64,000 nt of DNA, taken from contig NZ_JAAXPF010000001.1 in the NCBI RefSeq assembly GCF_012396315.1, positions 248,001-312,000 on the forward strand. The letters run 5' to 3'. This DNA comes from Corynebacterium mucifaciens (GTDB lineage Bacteria; Actinomycetota; Actinomycetes; Mycobacteriales; Mycobacteriaceae). Position numbers and translations under genes: made by a program. Shown here in pieces: positions 26,000 through 35,598 of this stretch (position 1 is the first letter of the stretch; each line of letters begins with the position of its first letter). The notes under the pieces are model-generated. The model made no database searches, was not told where the DNA came from, and was given only the letters and a program-made list of their open reading frames with translations.

Positions 26000-26991
26000 G
26001 AGTGATCCTGGACTGCGACCCCGGCATCGACGACACCTACGCCATCATCTTCCTCACCGCCGCGGCCCATGCGGGCCTCATCGAGCTGGACTGCGTAACG
26101 ACGACCTCCGGCAACGTCCCCGCCGACCAGTGCGCCCAGAACGCGGGGTGGATCCTCGGGCTGTGCGGCCTGCCCATCATTCCGCTCGCCGCCGGCTTGC
26201 CCGCACCGCTCGAGGTGGAGCTGACCACCACGCCGGAAACCCACGGCGCCACCGGCCTCGGTTACGCGGAGGCGCCCGCGCGCCATGTGGAGCACGACTG
26301 GGACACGCTGTGGATCGACTCCATCGAGCGCGGCACCGACGACCTCCACCTGATTGTTACCGGCCCATTGACCAACCTGGCTGCCTTCGCCCACGCCCAC
26401 CCGGAGCACTTTGCCAAGCTCAGGCACATCACCGTGATGGGCGGGGCGGTGCACTACCCGGGTAACACTACGCCGAGTGCGGAGTGGAACTTCTGGGTGG
26501 ACCCGCACGCCGCCGCCGACGTCTTCGCCATGACGCCCACCCCGATCACCCTGTGCTCGCTCGGTGTGACGGAGCGGATGCTGCTTACCCCGGCAGCGCT
26601 GGCGGAGCTCGTCGAGAAGCTTGGCGGCTCGCCGCTCGCCGAGTACCTGGAGGACATCACCCGGTTCTACTTTGAGTTCCACGACGAGGTGGGGGAGGGC
26701 TACCAGGCCCAAATCCACGACTTGCTCACCGCGCTCATCGCCCTGGACCTGGTAGACGCCGCCGTCGAGGAGACCACCGTTGACGTGGAGGCGGACTCCG
26801 AGCTCATGCGCGGCACGTCCGTGGCCGACCTGCGCGGCATCTGGGAGCGCGAGCCCAACGTGCGCCTGGTCACCGGCGCAGACGTCGACGCCGCGTGGGA
26901 GCGCTTCGCCTGGGCCTGCGGGGTCCACGCGAAGGTCGCGGCCGGCGACGCCGAGATCGCCGAACTGCGCCACCAGCGCGCCGACGACTAA
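25996..26991 (+). CDS. Inosine-uridine-type nucleoside hydrolase
   Basis: A 331-residue N-ribohydrolase splitting nucleosides into base and ribose. Seen: the calcium-binding signature DCDPGIDDTYAI at residues 6-17 (Cys replaces the usual Thr), TTTSGNVP, the VTGPLTNLA segment, VMGGAV, and EWNFWVDPHAA with the metal-binding Asp. It begins inside the MFS stop codon and is followed after about 110 bases by an ECF transporter operon. The substrate may be uridine/purine nucleoside; a queuosine-type hydrolase is an alternative because that family is found with ECF importers. Confidence 0.88.
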   Translation: MRVILDCDPGIDDTYAIIFLTAAAHAGLIELDCVTTTSGNVPADQCAQNAGWILGLCGLPIIPLAAGLPAPLEVELTTTPETHGATGLGYAEAPARHVEHDWDTLWIDSIERGTDDLHLIVTGPLTNLAAFAHAHPEHFAKLRHITVMGGAVHYPGNTTPSAEWNFWVDPHAAADVFAMTPTPITLCSLGVTERMLLTPAALAELVEKLGGSPLAEYLEDITRFYFEFHDEVGEGYQAQIHDLLTALIALDLVDAAVEETTVDVEADSELMRGTSVADLRGIWEREPNVRLVTGADVDAAWERFAWACGVHAKVAAGDAEIAELRHQRADD

Positions 26992-27014
26992 CCGGCGCCC
27001 CGCGTACGCCCTGC

Positions 27015-27068
27015 TACACTCCCGAACCGGTAGCCCCGCCGAGGTGACATAGGCGAGACGGGCTGACC
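27015..27068 (+). promoter_or_regulatory. Promoter and structured 5' leader of the ECF operon
   Basis: An extended -10 (TGCTACACT, hexamer 27015-27020) would start a transcript near 27027 and leave an untranslated leader of about 75 bases before the ATG at 27104. In that leader GGT (27029-27031) and AGCCC (27032-27036) can pair with GGGCT (27060-27064) and ACC (27066-27068). CGCC (27037-27040) can pair with GGCG (27052-27055), leaving the 11-base loop GAGGTGACATA and a bulge. It could be a small riboswitch; it matches none I recognise. Confidence 0.45.
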
Positions 27069-27103
27069 TTGCCGCATCTCCCCGCACACCACTCGGAGTT
27101 TTC

Positions 27104-27883
27104 ATGTCACACGCAACCAGCTCGGACCAGCACAAGGCCGAATGGACCCCCGCCCGCCGCGCACTGGTCATCGTCGGCGCCGCCATTATCGCCGCCACCT
27201 GGCTCTACTTCGTGCTCGTCCGTCCGTCGGACTGGGATCAAGTCACCGGCTCCGGCACAGGCATCGCGTTGCTGGCTGGCTACGGCCTCGGCACCGTCCT
27301 CCTGCTTGCCGCCGTCATCCCGGTGCTGCCCGCGCGCACGCTGGGCTTGATCCCCATCGCCATCATCATCAACTCGGTGGTCGGCGAGATCGTCGGCTCT
27401 ATCGGCTTACCGCTCTACCTGGACTCGGTGGGCACTGTGCTCGTCGCAGCACTTGCCGGCCCGGTCGCAGGTATGGCCACCGGCGCGTTGAACAACGTGG
27501 TGTGGGGCCTGCTCAACCCGGCGGCGCTCCCGTTCGCGGCGGGGGCGGCGCTCGTCGGTTGGCTGGCGGGCGTGTTCATCCACCGCTTCAACGCCTTCCG
27601 CAACCTCGGCACGGTGATCGGTTTCGGCATCGTCCTGGGCATCGTCGGCGGCATGGTGGCGGCCCCGGTCGCGGCCTACGTCTACGGCGGCACCGCCGGT
27701 GTGGGCACCGGTGCGCTGGTCAGCCTGTTCCGTGAGATGGGAGGCTCGCTCATCGCGTCCGTGACCACCCAGGCGTTCATCTCCGACCCAGTGGACAAGG
27801 TCATCGTCATGCTTGTCGCGTACGCCACCGTCAAGGCGTTGCCGAAGCGCACCGTCGCCGCATTCGCCCCGCAGCACGCGTAG
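27104..27883 (+). CDS. ECF transporter S component
   Basis: A 259-residue membrane protein with about six helices. It is the substrate-binding (S) subunit of an energy-coupling-factor importer. Seen: LGLIPIAIIINSVVGEIVG, the family stretch GLPLYLDSVGTVLVAALAGP, then ALVGWLAGVFIHRF and a final helix near VDKVIVMLVAYATVKAL. GGAG at 27095-27098 precedes the ATG. Followed by T and A components, so this is a dedicated system. The substrate is not coded in a readable motif; a nucleoside, base or queuine-like compound is inferred from the nucleoside hydrolase next door. Confidence 0.82.
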   Translation: MSHATSSDQHKAEWTPARRALVIVGAAIIAATWLYFVLVRPSDWDQVTGSGTGIALLAGYGLGTVLLLAAVIPVLPARTLGLIPIAIIINSVVGEIVGSIGLPLYLDSVGTVLVAALAGPVAGMATGALNNVVWGLLNPAALPFAAGAALVGWLAGVFIHRFNAFRNLGTVIGFGIVLGIVGGMVAAPVAAYVYGGTAGVGTGALVSLFREMGGSLIASVTTQAFISDPVDKVIVMLVAYATVKALPKRTVAAFAPQHA

Positions 27884-27886
27884 GCC

Positions 27887-28575
27887 GTGTTGACCACCCA
27901 GCCACGACTCAACCCGCTGACCGCGCTGGTCACCGGGGCGTCCGGCTGGATTCTCGTGTTGGGGCTCAACTCCCCGGCGGCCTCGCTCGCCATCATCGCG
28001 ATCGCGCTCATCGCCGGCACCTGGCGCACGCGCAACCCCTCCCTCGTGGCAGCCACCGCAGTGCTCGCCGCACCCGTCGCGGTATCGATGCTGCTCATCC
28101 ACGCGCCCTACGGGGAGCACCGTATCGCCCCGCTGCTGACATCCGACGGGCTCGCGGACGCTGCCCACCTCGCCGCCCGCTTCACCGCGCTGATCGCCTG
28201 CCTGCTCGCGGCCGTGGCCTGGACACGCACGCCCGACTTGGCCAAGGCCCTCCAGGCCGCGCCCGGCGGCAACCGCCTCGGCTATATCGCGGGCACTACG
28301 CTGCAGCTCGGACCCCAGGGCGCGCAACGCATCCGCGCTGTCCGCGACGCCAACCGCCTGAAACAGCGCCCCATCACGCTGAAAACCGTCGTGCCCAACC
28401 TCGTCATGCCCGTGCTCACCGAGCTGCTCACCCAAGCTGGCGCCCGCGGCCAGGCGTTGGAGACCGCGGGGTACGACCTCACCGGGCGCCGCACCGTCCT
28501 GCGCCCCGTCCACGACAGCACAGCGCAACGAGTCGCGCGCATCCTGATCCCGCTGGCCTGCGTGGTGGTGGTCGC

Positions 28576-28585
<10 letters not shown>
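27887..28585 (+). CDS. ECF transporter T component
   Basis: A 232-residue membrane protein, the T (scaffold) subunit linking the S protein to the ATPases. About four to five helices are followed by coupling helices carrying the Arg motifs: AQRIRAVRDANRLKQRP and ARGQALETAGYDLTGRR, the latter containing the conserved Ala-Arg-Gly. The start is GTG at 27887 (TTG at 27890 is the next codon). It begins 3 bases after the S gene and overlaps the ATPase gene by 10 bases. Confidence 0.84.
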
Positions 28586-29751
<1,166 letters not shown>

Positions 29752-29779
29752 TTTCTTGATTCAGTCTTCGCGGGCTGCA

Positions 29780-31459
29780 CTAGGGGAGAAGGCCTTCATC
29801 TGGTAATTTGCGGGTGTATCGGTTCATCGAAGAGACTTCGATTAAGCGTAAGGCGACTGTATCCATGTATTCGTCAAGGCTCGATTTGAAATCTCTATAT
29901 GGAATCGACTTTTTCGCAGCAGCCTGCTCTTCGACAATCGTCTGGGTGTCTATTGGTTCATAACCGCTCAGATCTGAACTCGCATCGACAGGATTTAGTA
30001 GGCGGGTGAGTGAAGCCGAACCGTTTGGATACGCCATTTCTAGCTTTTCCGCGTTTCGCAAAACTCTTGACGAACTCGGAAGTTCGATCGGCGAGTTCTG
30101 GGAAGCTCTGTGGCGGTTGGATTTTGCCTTGTACTCAACCAGCGATGTAAACGAGACTCGGATCATTCGTTCTTGCTGGGTTAGACGATATTTTGCATTC
30201 GACGTTGTGGATGAAAAGTGACCTCTGATAATCCCATTCGCGATATCAAATCCCGAAAGACTCCATTTCCTATTGGCAACCTCAGGGTTGAGCAAGGTTG
30301 ACAGAGAAAAAGGAAAGCCAGCGTCGAGTATTTCGCCGAGAAGGTCGAAAGCGATAGACCGATTGTCACGGAGAAGAGCATAGAAGACCTGCGCTTCCTT
30401 GGGGCCCTCAATCCTCTTTTCGAAGTCATGCCAAAGCCGAGAGTTATACCAACTGGTTACATCGTGACCTGCGTCAACCTCAATACGGAGGTTTTGGACA
30501 TCTTCGAAAGTAATACGGTTGTTCTTCGCACTATTGCAAGAATCGCACAGAAGGCGGAAGACCGGTTGATGGGCAAACCCCAGGGAAATTGGGCCGATAT
30601 GGTCAGCTGTTATGACCCCGGAATGGGCGACTCTCATGCGGTTTGAACAATGCTGAGATTGTATTTCGTCGTTTCGGCGGACCTCACCCATAAGGGCGTT
30701 TGCAGCTACCCAATTGCCGTCGCTCCAGTTCTCATATACCCGCCTATCGGTAGCGTATGAAGCGAGGTTCTTCCTAGAGCGTCCGGAATCTGACTTCTCC
30801 CTACAACAAAGGTTTATTGAATGGAACCCGTCAAAACGATCAGGTGCGTTTGACATGGCTCCGGGGCTTAAACTTCGCGGCTCCGAGGGGACGTAGATGT
30901 CCTTGATCCACTTTATTGCTTCTTCGGCATCCGAAAATTCAGGCAGCGACAGGAATTTTGAATTCTTGAGAAGCGTATTGAGCGTCGTGTTCGGGGCGGC
31001 CGAGTTGGTGAATATCAGCTGAGTGATTGTATAAATGTCGGCGAAGCGGTCGTCTGCAATTTCGCGCAGCTCAGGAAAGGCTCTGATTTTCTTCAGGGTT
31101 GTCTTGCTTGGGTAAGCATACGAAATCAGCATGGTTTGACCACAGGTTTTGCAGGGCTTCTTCCCGGTTGGGTGAATTGCTTTCGCGGTTCGTGAGATCC
31201 ATCTTGCTTGGCCGGGAACAATGCCAATCTCAACTGCTTTTTTCTCCCACCACTCGGTTCGTTTTGAGTGAGTGTGAATGTTTGCCCCGCTTTTTCGATT
31301 AGAAGGGGCCTCCCATTGTATGGAACCATCGACATTGCGCAAATCAGGCATGCCTGCGTAGGCGGGGTGATTTGCCATGGCCTCCATGTAGTTCTGAAAC
31401 GCTGATTCGACAAGCGAAGTTTGATTCGTACTCGTTTGAGGCTGTGAGGTGCTTGCCAC
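29780..31459 (-). CDS. Type IIS restriction endonuclease, Alw26I/Eco31I/Esp3I family
   Basis: A 559-residue endonuclease, the same size as Eco31I (about 557), whose family cuts outside GTCTC-core sites with one HNH active site. Seen: a CKTC pair at 103-106, the HNH core beginning ITADHIGPISLGF with Asp286-His287, then LLCDSCNSAKNNR with Cys305, Cys308 and Asn309/Asn313; Cys271 may complete a zinc site. The N-terminal half probably binds DNA. The start is GTG at 31459 with GAAGGA upstream. It is divergent from two methyltransferases, one for adenine and one for cytosine, exactly the set described for this family. The cut site is inferred, not shown. Confidence 0.85.
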   Translation of the reverse strand: MASTSQPQTSTNQTSLVESAFQNYMEAMANHPAYAGMPDLRNVDGSIQWEAPSNRKSGANIHTHSKRTEWWEKKAVEIGIVPGQARWISRTAKAIHPTGKKPCKTCGQTMLISYAYPSKTTLKKIRAFPELREIADDRFADIYTITQLIFTNSAAPNTTLNTLLKNSKFLSLPEFSDAEEAIKWIKDIYVPSEPRSLSPGAMSNAPDRFDGFHSINLCCREKSDSGRSRKNLASYATDRRVYENWSDGNWVAANALMGEVRRNDEIQSQHCSNRMRVAHSGVITADHIGPISLGFAHQPVFRLLCDSCNSAKNNRITFEDVQNLRIEVDAGHDVTSWYNSRLWHDFEKRIEGPKEAQVFYALLRDNRSIAFDLLGEILDAGFPFSLSTLLNPEVANRKWSLSGFDIANGIIRGHFSSTTSNAKYRLTQQERMIRVSFTSLVEYKAKSNRHRASQNSPIELPSSSRVLRNAEKLEMAYPNGSASLTRLLNPVDASSDLSGYEPIDTQTIVEEQAAAKKSIPYRDFKSSLDEYMDTVALRLIEVSSMNRYTRKLPDEGLLP

Positions 31460-31563
31460 TCCATATCCTTCGCAATTATGTTCTACGCTTTGCCGATCGC
31501 GTCGGCTTTAAAGTTAAATTTACCGGATATGGCTAGAAGCAAAATGGAATCCGGAGTTTCTTC

Positions 31564-33177
31564 GTGGGTGGTGTTGTAAGCGTGGGTGAGTCAGCGGCCT
31601 TGAATATCTCCTTGAAGGGTGTCATAGGGCGGGCGAGTACCGCCTACCATCAGCGAGTTTTGGGAGGTGAAAATGACGCTGATCGGCTAAAACAAAAGCG
31701 GTTGGGTCAGTTTTTTACTCCGGATGAAATGGGGGAGCGGGTTGCCCGTGGGCTTATAGATGGATACGCATTGACGGATGGGCGAATCTCCATCGTTGAT
31801 CCGTTTTGCGGAGATGGCCGACTATTGCGGTGGACCGCTGAGGCAGCTATCGCGAAGTGGGGTACTGACCTAAAACATATCGATCTTCGTGGATACGAGA
31901 TAGATCCGGTTTGGGCGGAGGTAGCGTGTGAGCGACTCCAGGAATGGAAAGAAAAACTTGGGTATGCGAATCTGTTGATTTCAGTGACAATCAGGAACGC
32001 GGATTTTCTAACCGAAGTCGGATCTAGCTTCACACCTGCAGATTTGTGTATCACGAACCCTCCATGGCTTCAGATTCCGACAGGGGCTCGAGCTGACTCT
32101 GCTTACCGTGATTATGGAAAGCTTCTTGGGGCGATGTTTCCAGAGTCTGTGGCGGTAGGGGGGTTCCGGGGAGTTCACGTCAACCTGGCTCGAGTGGGAG
32201 CTGTAGCAGCACTAAAAAGCGTTACAAGCACCGGAAGTGTGGCTGTAATTATTCCGAGCAGTTTACTTTCCGACGTAGCCTCACAGGGATTTAGAGGTCT
32301 GCTCTTTAGAGATTTTGAGGTAACAACGGTGGAGCGATATCCGGCGGCGATGAAGATCTTCACCGGCATTGATTATGATGTTGCGTATTTCATTGCAAAT
32401 CGGAGTTCTGAGGGGCGCGCCCTCCGATTGGTTGCAAACCGACCTTCGGGGGTGAAGGGGGAGCAGTATTTGTCTCTACCCGATCAAAAGGAGTTCTTCG
32501 GTCCATCGCTACGGATTGCTGATTTTGAAACAAGGCGAGGGTTTGAACTTTTCAATGCACTTAGCCACTTCCCTCCAATTGGGGACCATCCCGGAGTTCG
32601 AGTATTCAGGGAAATAGACGAAACGAGAATTTCCGAAAAGTTTGATGAATCTGCTCCTGTTCAATTCGTGAAGGGGAGAAACATCGCGAGGTTTTCCACA
32701 CCTAGAGAACTACCTAGAATTTCTTTGGACGGACAGCGAAAATTTCCTGGATTGCTTTCGGAAAAGATCGTATGGCGCGATGTCTCCAGGCGTTCGCAGG
32801 TGCGCAGGGTGCATGCGACACTAGTTGGTTCGGGGGTTGTTGCTGGCAATTCGCTCGGTTGTCTACAAACCGAAGATCATGGTGGGGGCGCGTTGAGGTA
32901 TTATCTAGGCTTACTTAATTCGATGCCCGCTGAATTTCAGGTACTTGGAAATGGAACGGCGAACCACGTGTCAGTCGGCGCTGTGAAGGCCTTGCGGTTT
33001 CCGATATACGACGGTTCGAACCTCAAACACCAAAAGATCGTATCTCTTGTCGGAGAAAGATTGATATCGAGTTCCTCTCATCTCGAAGAAGAAATCGATC
33101 TTTTGGTAGTAGATGTTCTGGGCTTGAGGAATGAAGACCTTGATGAGATGTACTTAGCTTTGCGTCGAAACGCATGA
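31564..33177 (+). CDS. DNA N6-adenine methyltransferase (gamma class)
   Basis: A 537-residue methyltransferase protecting one strand of the restriction site. Motif X LGQFFTP at 48-54 precedes motif I VDPFCGDGRLL at 78-88; motif IV is NPPW at 165-168, so the order is that of gamma-class N6 enzymes of the type I/IIG kind. The C-terminal half (about 300-537) probably holds the target recognition domain. Start GTG at 31564, with CCGGAG about 8 bases upstream; GTG at 31582 is possible. Followed after 12 bases by the cytosine methyltransferase, so the two are cotranscribed and divergent from the endonuclease. Confidence 0.85.
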   Translation: MGGVVSVGESAALNISLKGVIGRASTAYHQRVLGGENDADRLKQKRLGQFFTPDEMGERVARGLIDGYALTDGRISIVDPFCGDGRLLRWTAEAAIAKWGTDLKHIDLRGYEIDPVWAEVACERLQEWKEKLGYANLLISVTIRNADFLTEVGSSFTPADLCITNPPWLQIPTGARADSAYRDYGKLLGAMFPESVAVGGFRGVHVNLARVGAVAALKSVTSTGSVAVIIPSSLLSDVASQGFRGLLFRDFEVTTVERYPAAMKIFTGIDYDVAYFIANRSSEGRALRLVANRPSGVKGEQYLSLPDQKEFFGPSLRIADFETRRGFELFNALSHFPPIGDHPGVRVFREIDETRISEKFDESAPVQFVKGRNIARFSTPRELPRISLDGQRKFPGLLSEKIVWRDVSRRSQVRRVHATLVGSGVVAGNSLGCLQTEDHGGGALRYYLGLLNSMPAEFQVLGNGTANHVSVGAVKALRFPIYDGSNLKHQKIVSLVGERLISSSSHLEEEIDLLVVDVLGLRNEDLDEMYLALRRNA

Positions 33178-33189
33178 AGGGATAGGGAA

Positions 33190-34470
33190 ATGATATTCAA
33201 CCACGTTGCCCCGGCGCTGTCTGAGCTAGACACCGAAATGATCAGTCATGTGCAACCTGGCGGGAACTGGAAGGATATACCGGAAAGCGTTCCGTCAAAC
33301 CGCTTGGCGGGCATTAGGAAAAGCTTTGCTGAAGGAAAAGGGAGTAGGTCGAGCTACTACGGACGGTTGCTGGCTGACGATCCCGCCTACACCATCTCAA
33401 CCTTTTTCCCGAGGCCCGGAAACGGATCGAACATCCATTATCGGGATGACCGGACCTTAACTTACAGGGAGGCAGCACGCCTTCAATCGTTCCCAGATAG
33501 CTTCGTCTTTACAGGTTCGAAATCTGCAGTCGCTACGCAGATTGGGAACGCAGTGCCGCCACTACTTGGTATGCAGATTGCGGATGCTTTAAAACTCGGA
33601 CCGGGAATGTTTATCGACCTGTTTGCAGGGGCAGGTGGTCTCGGGCTGGGGTTTGAGTGGGCGGGCTGGCTTCCTGTGGTGGCGTCAGATATCGATAAGA
33701 ATGCACTTGAAACTCATTCTAGAAATTTGGATTGCCCGGTTGTTCTAGGTGACATAACGGATGAGGAAATTAAGCGACGGATTGTTGAATATGCTTCTGA
33801 AGCGCGGAAAGTGCATCCGGAAATGCCCCTGATCGTGTTGGGCGGGCCGCCCTGTCAAGGTTTCTCTACCGCTAATGCACGCCGTTCTGCGGACGACGTC
33901 AGAAACTGGCTTTTTAGGGAATACTCAGACCTCATAAGCCAGATTCAGCCCGATGCATTTGTCTTTGAGAATGTGCCTGGGCTACTAAATATGCAGGGTG
34001 GTCGCTTCTTTCGGATGATTCAAACCTCCCTAAAAGAGACGGTTGAAGCAATTCGAGTCGAAAAGGTGAACTCTGCCTCTTTTGGAGTCCCTCAGCGACG
34101 GAATCGTGTCATCATTTTCGGGGGTAAGCGTACAGATATGGAGAATGTGAGCCTTGAGGCGATCACGGACGCGCCGGAAGTAGTAGCGCGTTCTGACCGG
34201 GGGGCAATCAAGCAAGGCATCAACTCGAGATCTTCAATTATGGTGGAGGAGGCGCTTGGGGATTTGCCATCTGTCGCAGCGGGGGTGGATGGTTCGCTGA
34301 TGGAGTACCCCTGCCAGCCACAGACTAGGTACCAACAGTTAATGCGTGGACAAGTCTCTCCAAGAGAGTTCCTCCAATTTCCGCGCGACCTACGCAACGA
34401 GTTTTACGAACGGTTCGAGCATAGTTCGGGCGATAGCCTCGAGGGCGAAGATATCCTAGTTCTTTTCTGA
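33190..34470 (+). CDS. Circularly permuted DNA C5-cytosine methyltransferase
   Basis: A 426-residue C5 methyltransferase whose motifs are in permuted order. Motif IX (RTLTYREAARLQSFPDSF, 88-105) and motif X (QIGNAVPPLLG, 117-127) come first. Then motif I (FIDLFAGAGGLGL, 141-153), motif IV with the catalytic Cys222 (GGPPCQGFS), motif VI (ENV, 260-262) and motif VIII (QRRNR, 302-306). The C-terminus ends where a normal enzyme would enter the rest of its recognition domain, and the N-terminus (FNHV..., then PGGNWKDIP) continues from there. All catalytic motifs look intact. ATG preceded by AAGGGATAGGGAA. It should methylate cytosine in the site whose other strand is methylated on adenine. Confidence 0.9.
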   Translation: MIFNHVAPALSELDTEMISHVQPGGNWKDIPESVPSNRLAGIRKSFAEGKGSRSSYYGRLLADDPAYTISTFFPRPGNGSNIHYRDDRTLTYREAARLQSFPDSFVFTGSKSAVATQIGNAVPPLLGMQIADALKLGPGMFIDLFAGAGGLGLGFEWAGWLPVVASDIDKNALETHSRNLDCPVVLGDITDEEIKRRIVEYASEARKVHPEMPLIVLGGPPCQGFSTANARRSADDVRNWLFREYSDLISQIQPDAFVFENVPGLLNMQGGRFFRMIQTSLKETVEAIRVEKVNSASFGVPQRRNRVIIFGGKRTDMENVSLEAITDAPEVVARSDRGAIKQGINSRSSIMVEEALGDLPSVAAGVDGSLMEYPCQPQTRYQQLMRGQVSPREFLQFPRDLRNEFYERFEHSSGDSLEGEDILVLF

Positions 34471-34483
34471 CTGCGGTTTAGAA

Positions 34484-34512
34484 CAAAAACGGCAGCCGGG
34501 CGAAGCTGCCGT
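34484..34512 (-). terminator. Rho-independent terminator of ldh
   Basis: ACGGCAGC (34489-34496) pairs with GCTGCCGT (34505-34512). On the minus strand the stem is followed by a run of T (AAAAA on the plus strand at 34484-34488). It directly follows the ldh stop. Confidence 0.85.
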
Positions 34513-34529
34513 CGATAAGCAAAGGCCCC

Positions 34530-35489
34530 CTAAAACTCGGCGCGGTCAATGACCTCGTGCAGGGCCTTGGCAGAGTGGCGGAACTTCTCCAGCTCGTCGG
34601 GGTCGAGGCGCAGTTCGACGACGTTGCGCACGCCGGTGCGGTTGAGGACGGTGGGGGTGCCGATGTAGAGGTCGTTGAGTCCGTACTCGCCCTGGAGGAG
34701 GGCGGAGACTGGCAGGACCACGTCCTCGTTGCGCAGGATCGCGCGGGTGATGCGGGCGAGCGCGTTGCCGACGCCGAAGGAGGTGTTGCCTTTGCGCTTG
34801 ATGATGTCGTAGGCGGCGTCGCGGGTGCGGATGAACATGTCGTCGATCTGGGAGTAGATCTCCGGGTTGGTTTCGGCCTCCGCTTCCAGCATGGCGCGCA
34901 GGGGGACGCCGCCGATGGATCCGGTGGAGAGTACGGGCAGTTCGGTGTCGCCGTGCTCGCCGATGATGTGGGTGTGGACGGCGGAGGGGGCGATGTCGAA
35001 GTGACGGCCCAGGTTGTGCCGCCAACGTGCGGTGTCCAGCACGGTGCCGGAGCCGATGACCTGGTTTGCCGGCAGGCCGGTTTGCTTCCAGGTGATGTAG
35101 GACAGCACATCCACGGGGTTGGTGGCCACGACGTAAATGCCGTTGAAGCCGTTGGCCATGACGTCGCGGTTGATGGTTTCGAAGATGGCGGCGTTGCGGG
35201 CGACGAGGTCGATGCGGGTTTCGCCGTCGCGCTGGGCCACGCCGGCGCAGTTGACCACGAGCGCGGCATCCCGGCAGTCCTCGTACGTGCCCACCGTGAC
35301 GTCCATGTGCTGGCCGGAGAACGGGATGGCGTGGTTGAGGTCCTCCACCTGGGCCCAGACGAGGTCCTCGTTGAGGTCGATGATGGCCAGGTGGTCGGCC
35401 AGTCCCTGGTTAAGAAGGGCGTATGCGTAGGCGGTGCCGACAGCGCCGGCGCCGATGAGTACAACCTTGTTGCCTTGTGTCACGGTCAT
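34530..35489 (-). CDS. ldh: L-lactate dehydrogenase (NAD)
   Basis: A 319-residue enzyme reducing pyruvate to L-lactate with NADH under oxygen limitation. Seen: NAD loop VVLIGAGAVGTAYAYAL at residues 9-25, Asp for the ribose (IIDLNE), substrate Arg loop CAGVAQRDGETRIDLV, ATNPVDVLSYI, and the catalytic His in IIGEHGDTELPV. The ATG at 35489 gives the usual N-terminus; the frame is open upstream but not protein-like. The window also has lldP-lutABC for lactate consumption, so lactate can be overflow product and food. Confidence 0.95.
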   Translation of the reverse strand: MTVTQGNKVVLIGAGAVGTAYAYALLNQGLADHLAIIDLNEDLVWAQVEDLNHAIPFSGQHMDVTVGTYEDCRDAALVVNCAGVAQRDGETRIDLVARNAAIFETINRDVMANGFNGIYVVATNPVDVLSYITWKQTGLPANQVIGSGTVLDTARWRHNLGRHFDIAPSAVHTHIIGEHGDTELPVLSTGSIGGVPLRAMLEAEAETNPEIYSQIDDMFIRTRDAAYDIIKRKGNTSFGVGNALARITRAILRNEDVVLPVSALLQGEYGLNDLYIGTPTVLNRTGVRNVVELRLDPDELEKFRHSAKALHEVIDRAEF

Positions 35490-35544
35490 GTGTGCAAGTG
35501 TGGCAGACACGTGGGGATTGCGCGCGGCGGTGCTGGGCCAGGAC

Positions 35545-35579
35545 GGCAAACGCCTCCCGCGTGGGGGGAGGCGTTTGCC
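35545..35579 (-). terminator. Hairpin terminator downstream of the amino-acid permease
   Basis: A perfect 14-bp stem (35545-35558 with 35566-35579) around a 7-base loop, between the permease stop and the ldh promoter region. The T-run is poor. Confidence 0.7.
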
Positions 35580-35598
35580 ACTTCGGGGACGGTTCGGG

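Larger units (their letters stand above)
29752..34529. other. Restriction-modification insert, AT-richer than its surroundings
   Basis: Between the ECF operon and ldh lies a block whose base and codon use differ plainly from the GC-rich flanks: many A/T third positions and AT-rich intergenic DNA. It holds only a divergent endonuclease gene and two methyltransferase genes. No integrase, transposase or direct repeats were seen at its edges. Horizontal acquisition is inferred. Confidence 0.7.
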
